NCBI GenBank assembly: GCA_943735955.1
Contig: OX030956.1
Location: 11,190,444-11,254,443, forward strand
From: Piscicola geometra
Taxonomy: Eukaryota; Annelida; Clitellata; Hirudinida; Piscicolidae
Length of the DNA: 64,000 nt
Direction of reading: 5' to 3'
The notes beneath the pieces are model-generated. The model made no database searches, was not told the origin of the DNA, and saw nothing but the letters and a program-made list of their open reading frames with translations. Below are positions 56,901 to 64,000 of this stretch, in pieces. The stretch's first letter is position 1; each line of letters starts with the position of its first letter. The position numbers and the translations under genes are program-made.

Positions 56901-57559
56901 ACAAAGTAAATACAAACAACAATTTCAACCAACAACAAAAACACCACCTCCACCAACAACAACAACAACAACAACAGCAACAGCAACAACAACACAATAA
57001 CAAAAACCTCAGATGCCTAAAGTCTCACAACATTTATCTCCGTAATGCCACGAATAATACGCCCTCAAACTACGCACTTAAGACGTCAACGGCAGCGTCT
57101 TCGTGCGTACTTACGGTGACGACTACATCACGTGGAAACAAACAAGCTTCAGAGGGACAAAGGCAGTACGAAAAGGAATCATTCTTCAAGTTCAACGTCA
57201 CCAATGGAAACAATGGCGGTAACGATGGTAACGGTGGTGGTGGGGGCGATAAGACGAAGGTTGTATGTTCTGGGAGGAGCAGGCAAGAAGAGATGCAGTC
57301 AGGCCACCAAACAGGCACTGCTCCATCGGAAACGTTCCCCGCTGAAGTTGCTGGAGATGACACATCTGGAAAAGAAACGTCAGAGGATGACTCAAATGAA
57401 CAGGCAAAACTACCGCGAAAAAAACACGACGGTGTTGTGCTAACTCCAGCAACAAGGTCAACTTCTCTAGAAACAACAACAGCAAATACCTCAACCACCA
57501 AAATGTCTTGTAACAATAAAAAACCCAGGATCTGGTCGATTGACGATTTCATAAACTGA
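53980..57559 (+). CDS. Iroquois-class TALE homeobox transcription factor
   Basis: Nuclear developmental regulator. Exons 53980-54579, 54728-54993, 55493-55611, 55897-55985 and 56351-57559 join in phase for 760 residues and a TGA at 57557-57559. The start ATG is preceded directly by an in-frame TAA. The homeodomain (about residues 301-363) spans exons 3-5. It starts [17 protein letters not shown], has the TALE loop [10 protein letters not shown] and third helix [16 protein letters not shown], with Ala after WF as in Iroquois proteins. ENKMIWFP follows, as in vertebrate Irx (ENKMTWPP). The C-terminal [10 protein letters not shown] recalls the KPKIWSLAE motif. Outside the homeodomain the protein is dominated by Pro/Leu/His (N-terminus), Asn runs (exon 2), Asp/Glu and Asn/Gln runs (exon 5). 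I do not see a clear Iro box. The exon 1 frame is low complexity, so the exact N-terminus is less certain. AATAAA at 57858-57863 is a candidate polyadenylation signal. Confidence 0.92.
55036..55490. repeat. ACAACCACACAT 12-bp minisatellite abutting a homeobox exon
   Basis: About 450 bases of ACAACCACACAT/ACAACCACACA units. They fill the intron to the very AG acceptor (55491-55492) of Iroquois exon 3, leaving no ordinary T-rich tract. Confidence 0.95.
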
Positions 57560-59774
57560 GAATCTTTCAAGCACAAATACGTGAAGTGGTCTCAAAGACA
57601 CGGCTTGCATGGTGTTTGGTTGCGGTACCGTGTACAAGTAAGAAATGATTTACTGAGAGCATAAACTCGCGCATAAATGCATGTTGATGTTTACGTTGGG
57701 ATCAATACGGCAGCGATAATAGGTCAGACGCGCCAAGGGAGTCGCATAAATTATTTCACGAAGGTCTCCCGGGTTGGCCGTTTGACTTGTTGTGTGTTGT
57801 TGTGGATTTGTCATTGATTTGTCGTTTTGATTCAGTGCAATGTACCTTTTGAGAACAAATAAAGTCTTCGTTGTTGGCATCAGAAAGCATGTCACTTCAG
57901 TTGCTTCATCCATCGAGTCTCACAAAATCTTTAAAATTAGTACGGATGTTTTCCAAGGAATTGAAAAAAGCATCGAATTCAAGACATTTTAAATTTAAAA
58001 CAATAGACGGCACTAGCTGGTGATTTTTGAAATTGTTTCAAAATATTTTTCATTTCTGATCCTAATGTTTCAGAAGCTTACACTTCAGGCACCAGCATGC
58101 CACTGCAGCAATGGCGCTTAAGACGTCTTTATGAGGCGCTTAACTGCTGCCGCTGCCGAGGCAGATAAGAGAGGGCGGTGGCGTTCATGCAATCTCGAAA
58201 TTAATCGATCTCGGCAACTTCTCCGTCATTATCCATTGTTCCTCCTTCGTGTTCGTCAGCTTTATTCGAATAAGTTTTCGATTCTGGAAGGTTTTATGTT
58301 TCCTGTTCATCGAAGGTTTAAGGAGCTCTTGAATGTCTTGATGATAGTCCAAATATAACTTTCATCAGTTTTTAAAAATAGATATAAAATATTTTTTCTA
58401 TTTTTTTATTCTTTCCTGTTCTGGCTCTGTTCCGTAAAATGCTCGTTTGAATTATTGATGCTTTGTTTGCGTTTTCGACGCGTGCCATAACTACAAAAGC
58501 ATAAAGAGTGAGTGTATTCCCAACTATATACCCAAAAGTATATACAAACTTTGTAAATAAACATATATATATAGTATATAAAAACTTTGTAAATAAACAT
58601 ATATATATAGTATATAAAAACTTTGTAAATAAACATATATACTCTAATGAGGCACATATCCAATTATTTGCAAGCTTATTGATTGGACCACGGGTCAAAT
58701 GGAAAGGCCTGAATCAGGAGAGGTTGTTGTAGTGCCTGTGAAGGGTTAAGGATGCTTTGTGTGCAGTTTCGCTGCAAGTCGCAAACAAGAAACTTTTCTG
58801 GTTCTATGGAAGAATCTTTGTGGCAGTAAACACTCCTTTCTTTAAATTTGGACTCAGAAAATATCTTCTCCGACTCATTTCACACCTGTTGTCATTCGCT
58901 TCTTTGTGCTGAGACACAAAATTAACACATCCCTTTGAACTTGCCAATCAACTCAAATGAAAAATACTTGATACCTTTCCAAAAAGACGTCTTTTAGGAA
59001 GATGAAAATAATTTTTATTGCATTTTTACGAGTAATTGTACATTATTCTCCTTCACTACTTTGTTTGATGGCCAACATAAGAGATCCCATAAATATGTCT
59101 TGCGTGCATGCAATATTAATCAGCGCTTGATTATATACAAATTGCACGCACATTCGCTTTTTGCAAAAACAACAAATACTTTGCAGCTCCTTGGAGAGTC
59201 CACAATCAATATTTGAACAACCCCTTTTATTTTCCTTTTCTTTAAAACAAAATATTTGTATTGCTAATGTCACCGTGGAATCCAAAGAAGTTTCGTGAGG
59301 CAATCAGGCATTGGAGAGGGGGGATGTCACGGATGCGTAGCAAAGTCAAATAGAGTTACGACCTGTTAAGGAGCTTGAGAGGCGATGAGGGTGGAAGAGG
59401 GAGAGGGTGAGGGGGGTGGAAGAGTGATGGGGTGGAGAAATTATAGAGGGTGGATGAATGAAGGGTGTGAAGGAAAGAGGGGGGTAGAAGAGGGATGGGA
59501 GTGGCGGAGCGATGAGGGTGATGGAGTGATGTGGGGTGATTTAATATTGATACATGCGTGGCCTGCAAATTACTCGTCTGCCACGACTGCTCCAACGTCG
59601 GTATTTGTGAAAACGCCAGTTTGTAGAAAAACTCAGAGTAGATCATTCAAATGTTTCATTTTTCAAATTAATTAATTCATTTTACCACAAACAACAATCA
59701 TTTGTGTATAAAATCATTTAATAAAACGTTCAACTTATTTATTCTTTAATTCGAAACGCTTCTGATCTTCCCCG
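57560..59774. other. Intergenic DNA between convergent genes
   Basis: The Iroquois (+) and FHA (-) genes converge here. No gene recognised. TTTATT at 59738-59743 reads AATAAA on the minus strand, just past the FHA gene stop. Confidence 0.5.
58542..58640. repeat. AAACTTTGTAAATAAACATA tandem repeat
   Basis: Nearly three copies of a unit of about 40 bases containing AAACTTTGTAAATAAACATA followed by TATATATAG. Confidence 0.88.
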
Positions 59775-61367
59775 TCACTTTTTCTGAATGCTTCGAGTCT
59801 TGACGTTTGCTTTGGTGTTCGCTTTGTTCGGAGACTTGTCGCTGCTTTCTTTCATCTGTAAAAAAATTTTTATTGAAAATATTACATTCAAATTTTTATC
59901 TATGTGTGCTAGGAGACCTAAAAGTTCATAATTTGAAACCACCATAACATTGTTTTTAAACAAAAATAAAGTTCCATCTAGCCCCATCCTTGACCACCCA
60001 CCATCTTCAGCTTAGCCACACACTCGGTGACAGTTTTGACGAAGCTGTCCGTCTCGATGAGTGACTTCATTTGGCTGTTCTCCTCGTCCAGACACAACCT
60101 CGCCTTGTTGAGCATCTTGGCCACCTCTGAAGCACTCTCTTTGCCTTTTGGAACTCCCTCCGGCTCTTGCTTGTTCTTCTTCCCTTTCAATGGCTTCGTC
60201 TCGTCGTCTGAATCAGAAAATATGAGATAAAATTAATTTATTGAAGTTTTATTTTTCAGAAAAACCTATTATGTTTTTTTATTGGGTCTTTATTTTGTTC
60301 GAATAATTATTTATTTAAATAATTAATCAGTCGCTAGAGTTAGCCTGAAAAACTTTCGATACTTTAAAGTTGACAAGAATTTGAGAGAACGATGGAGCAT
60401 CAACTTGTGACAGGCGTTTTGTCTGAGGGTTCCTCAGGTGGACAAGAGAGGAAGCCAGGCTGGCAGAGACACTTGAAGTCTCTGACGTTCCTGGGACTGT
60501 TTTCATCTTCGCCGTTCTCGCAAACCACGTTCACCATGTCCAACAAGGGAGTTTTCAACAGCTCCAGCTGAATTTTTATATATATTTAGTTCATTCTAAC
60601 TAATTATAGAAAAAAACAGTTTTACGTATAGACATTGAAAAAATGTAAATAAAATGTCAAAAATTCTTAACATTTATTGCTTACCTGCTTCATCATTTTC
60701 TCTCCACTCACTCTTGACAGCAACAGAGCCTTTTCCATGCTGTCTGCCTTCTCCCTCGACTTGTCGGCCTCGTCTGCCAACTCTTTCAAGCACTGTCCAG
60801 ACATGCAACCAAATGGCATCACAGTGCGTTGTATCAATGATTTACAAATATAGAATCTAAAATCTAATATTTCTATTAAAAGTTGTTCGTTACAATTAGT
60901 AAATTTACTTCATTCATCAGAAATAATAAAACAAGATCTCAATAAAATGTCAGTTAATGAATCATAAAAGACAACGGGGGTCGGGTCTTTGAATTTAGAC
61001 CCGTTTCCATGCCAACACAAAACCAATCTCACACTCTGAAGCTGCTTGTTCTCTCTCTTGAGTTTCTCAACGGCCTTGTTCAGGCACTCCAGGCACTCCT
61101 TCAGCTCATCCACTGACTCTGTCTTCATTTGCAGTTGCTGCATGAAAAGAATTTATTTCAAGATAACAGATGATAAAATCGTATTAAAATGTTCATAGTA
61201 TTTGAAAACAATTTGAAATAATTTTTAAATAATTCTATTTTTTCGTTCCATTACTCAAAATTTTCGATCTAGAACTTATGATAAATAGATTAATAATTTA
61301 TGTATAATTATCACATATCGTCACGCGCGCACACAGACACACACACACAAACACACACACACACACA

Positions 61368-61410
<43 letters not shown>

Positions 61411-63900
61411 GCACACACACGCACACACGCACACACACGCACACACATGCACACACACGTCCTCTCACCATTTTGACTTTGGTGAGCTCCATGTCCTTCT
61501 TGATGATGAGGTCCTCTTGCGTGCAGCCCTCGCAGTCGTAGTAAGTGCGCGTCACCTTTAATGGGGTCAAGTTTAATAAGGTCACGGTTAAGATTAATTA
61601 GGGTTATGGTTAATTAGGGTTATGGTTAATTAGGTCATTTTAATTAGGCTACTTTGGGCTGATTAGTTAATATTTTTCAATAAATCAAATCAGAAGTGGG
61701 TTTAATAGTTATTTACACTGTTCATAAGAGCTTCATTTTTGATTTCAGTTTCTTCGTTCTCCTTCTTGATGCTGTACAGACAGTCCTTCAGCAGCTTTAT
61801 CGTGTCGTCCTGCAGTAGTTGTTTGTGAGAGCACAAGTGTTTGAACCTTAACGTTATTTCAAGTTTATAACCCTTCTTATTTCATGTTTGTTTCAATTGA
61901 ATGTTTAAAGAATTATTGAATTCCAAAGATGGCGCTACAAACAAGTTTTTAAAGGCTTTATCTTGAAGCCAACCAAGTAATTAGACAATAGTCTTTTAAA
62001 AAATCAAACGTAAAACTCTAAAAAATTCTTGATAAATCTGTTCCAGAACTGCCATACGGAGTGCCGCCACATTGGTTAGTGGTAACTCCAAAAGACATGA
62101 AAACTTGGAAACTGCTTGAAGAACCTTGCAGAAGAGAGCTCCGTTGAGGTTGTTGATGAGCTGCATGAGTTCATGACTCTCCACCTTCAACTCCTCCACC
62201 TGCAGCAGCAGCTCTTTGTTGGTGGTCTTCTCTTCCAGATTCTTAAGCACCTGCTTTATTTTCCTCATGTTCTTGTCGCTGTTCACAGGCTGTTGCGTCT
62301 GTTAGTCAGTGATTGAGCGAGATGAAGAGATGTTTCAGCACCAACACACGCATCATTGCGTTCAAACTAATAAGTGAAATGAGTGAGCAAACCTTGGGAG
62401 ACAGTTCGATGGGAGGGCATTTGGAGCAGGCAGGCTGCTCCATTCCTTGCATCGGTCTACACAAACTGGCAATCTTTTTTGCTGCCAAGACGTTCGGTTT
62501 TTTCGAGGCAACAGAGCAGCCTGACGCTTGAGCCACCAGTTCTTTGGCGTTTTTAACGCTCATTTTGACGATGTTTGTTGCTTGCTGGTCCAGATCTTCT
62601 AGGGCACTGTTCGCCAGAAAACCTCCCTCGGCAACCTGTGCACCTCCACTGCAGGAACTGATCTCTTGCGTGCAAAGCTGAGACTCTGGTTCTGTCTTTA
62701 GTGTGATGATGAAGGAGATTTTAACAAATAATGAAGCCATAAACCACTTTTTAACCAAACAGTAGTGAATTGCTTCAAAGGTTTCTCTTCAAAGTTTGAG
62801 CCGAAACGAAGGGCATTGGTATAATTTTGTGAGACTGAATAACTTCACAACGACCACATCTTGGTCTTTGGTTGAAGGTGGGTTGACGAGGAAGGTGAGT
62901 GGTTGCGCTCTCTGACCGAAGTGGATGACGTCTCCACTGCGCAGCTCCACAAAACAACCGCCCAAGCTCTTCTGGTTCACTCTGAGAAGGAGAAAAGAAG
63001 AATAGGAGGAAGAGGAAGAAGAGAGAGGAAGACAAAGAAGAAGAGAAGAAAGAAGAAGAGAAGAGAGAGGGAGAGTTTTTGTGCGCAATAAACAGTCTGC
63101 TACTGCACGGAAAGGGAATAATACAACTCTATGTCGTTTTACTCAGTCTAATTCAATGACTAAAAACGCATTTATTACGGACCACTTTTAAACCTGAACT
63201 TGATTCCACGCCTCCCACTCCACCTGGTTCCACAGCGCGAAAACATGTCGATGATGTGGAAGGAGTCGCAAGGGGCGCTGTACATGATGATGGCATGCAA
63301 CTTCTCTACGCTATCTCCCTTCAATGGAAAAAGTGTGGGGAATTCGACAAATTAATACATTAATAATAATTCATACTAAATGAATAATATAATGAAATTT
63401 GAATAAATGAAAAATATGAAAATAAATCATAGTGAAAAAATGAAAACGATAATAGAGTGAGTCGCATTGCTTGAGTTTGAAGCATAGAGACTCCCTAAAG
63501 AATCGACAATGAACCTCCAAGAGGACGTTGCACGCCTCAGAGCCGATGCTGCTCAGAGGCAGGCACAGCTGGAACTCCTCACAGTCGTTCGTCAGGATGG
63601 CTCGCAGTTCAGCCTTCAATGCATGGTGGTTGGCGATAAAAGTTGGTATTATTTAGTGGTTGGCAATTCCAGTGAGGATATTTTTCAGGTGTGTCTTTGC
63701 ATTATGAATCGGGTTGAGAGCACTAATAGTAGTGACGTTTTGCGGTGAAGAAAGAAACTAGGTTTCGAAGATTTTCAATTAATTATTAATTAATTAGTGA
63801 TAGAGCTTTAAGTTTCAAATTAATTCTTACCTTCTCTGCAGCTCCCCTTCTTAGTCCACATTCATCCATTCTCGATGCGAGGTCAAGGAAAGCTCTTAAA
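59775..63900 (-). CDS. FHA-domain coiled-coil protein, 3' 13 exons (partial)
   Basis: Minus-strand exons: 63900-63831, 63613-63515, 63318-63224, 62981-62858, 62695-62393, 62298-62125, 61809-61717, 61555-61469, 61137-61033, 60792-60685, 60567-60405, 60207-60002, 59855-59775 (TGA at 59777-59775). All phases agree, giving about 569 residues; the 5' end lies past the right edge. Exons 2-4 form an FHA-like domain ([63 protein letters not shown]). FHA domains bind phosphothreonine peptides. The rest is helical coiled coil with Cys pairs (YYDCEGC, CLECLNK) and a Lys-rich tail. Closest remembered layout is FHAD1, whose FHA ends GDILRFG...LVIENPP, but this is tentative. The usual Arg after IG, Ser before HA and Asn in NGT appear changed, so phosphopeptide binding may be lost. 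Confidence 0.72.
61318..61458. repeat. (AC)n microsatellite near a splice donor
   Basis: About 140 bases of AC with CACGCACA variants. In gene sense it starts roughly ten bases past the donor of the FHA gene exon that ends at 61469. Confidence 0.93.
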
Positions 63901-64000
63901 CTAAAATGGTTGAGTTATTTTATCTAAAGAAATACTGAATATTTGTAGTTTATAATTTTATTTGAATTATAAATATAAGATAAAAGAAATTTAATTGAAT

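Noticed and set aside
61588..61640. Telomere-like TTAGGGTTATGG units
   Set aside because: Only about three degenerate 16-18-base units with ATG interruptions, inside an intron of the FHA gene; not a telomeric array.
61924..61936. AAGATGGCGCT, resembling a CTCF or YY1 core
   Set aside because: Single short match inside an intron without neighbouring motifs; expected by chance in 64 kb.

Overview
The window is AT-rich, intron-dense animal nuclear DNA with many micro- and minisatellites. It has no bacterial or viral genes and no CRISPR array. Multi-exon genes with GT-AG introns, a Tigger-type DNA transposon, an Iroquois homeobox gene, an EGR-type zinc-finger gene and an agrin-like matrix gene point to a bilaterian invertebrate. 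The long Asn, Gln and Asp/Glu tracts and compact introns would fit a lophotrochozoan such as a leech, but that is inference. Exon borders were set by hand from splice signals, reading-frame phase and remembered family sequence; no alignment was run.

Left part (1-8.3 kb, minus strand): the 5' 18 exons of a HEATR5-type HEAT-repeat gene, running off the left edge, then a NUDT9-type ADP-ribose pyrophosphatase gene whose intron holds a complete tRNA-Val(CAC). At 10.1-11.9 kb lies an internally deleted, frameshifted Tigger/pogo element with recognisable inverted ends.

Middle (13-28 kb): the 3' part of a GPATCH8/ZNF804-like gene (+), a two-exon EGR-type zinc-finger gene (+) ending in a 14-bp minisatellite, and a two-exon gene (-) for an unrecognised Asn-rich single-pass membrane protein. 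Large satellites follow, including a roughly 400-bp CA tract.

29.7-46.6 kb (+): a 35-exon agrin-like gene whose exon phases all agree and which codes for about 2,921 residues. The order is signal peptide, long disordered region, an agrin-type NtA domain split by a large insert, Thr-rich linker, two Ig domains, 15 follistatin/Kazal domains (seven from a recent tandem exon-pair amplification), an acidic segment with a possible glycosaminoglycan site, two laminin-EGF modules, one LamG and one EGF. Vertebrate-type LG2 and LG3 are absent. This is the most interesting locus.

Right part: intergenic DNA with two clusters of regulatory motifs (49.3 and 50.3 kb) and large satellites, a five-exon Iroquois homeobox gene (53.98-57.56 kb, +), and on the minus strand the 3' 13 exons of an FHA-domain coiled-coil gene that enters from the right edge.
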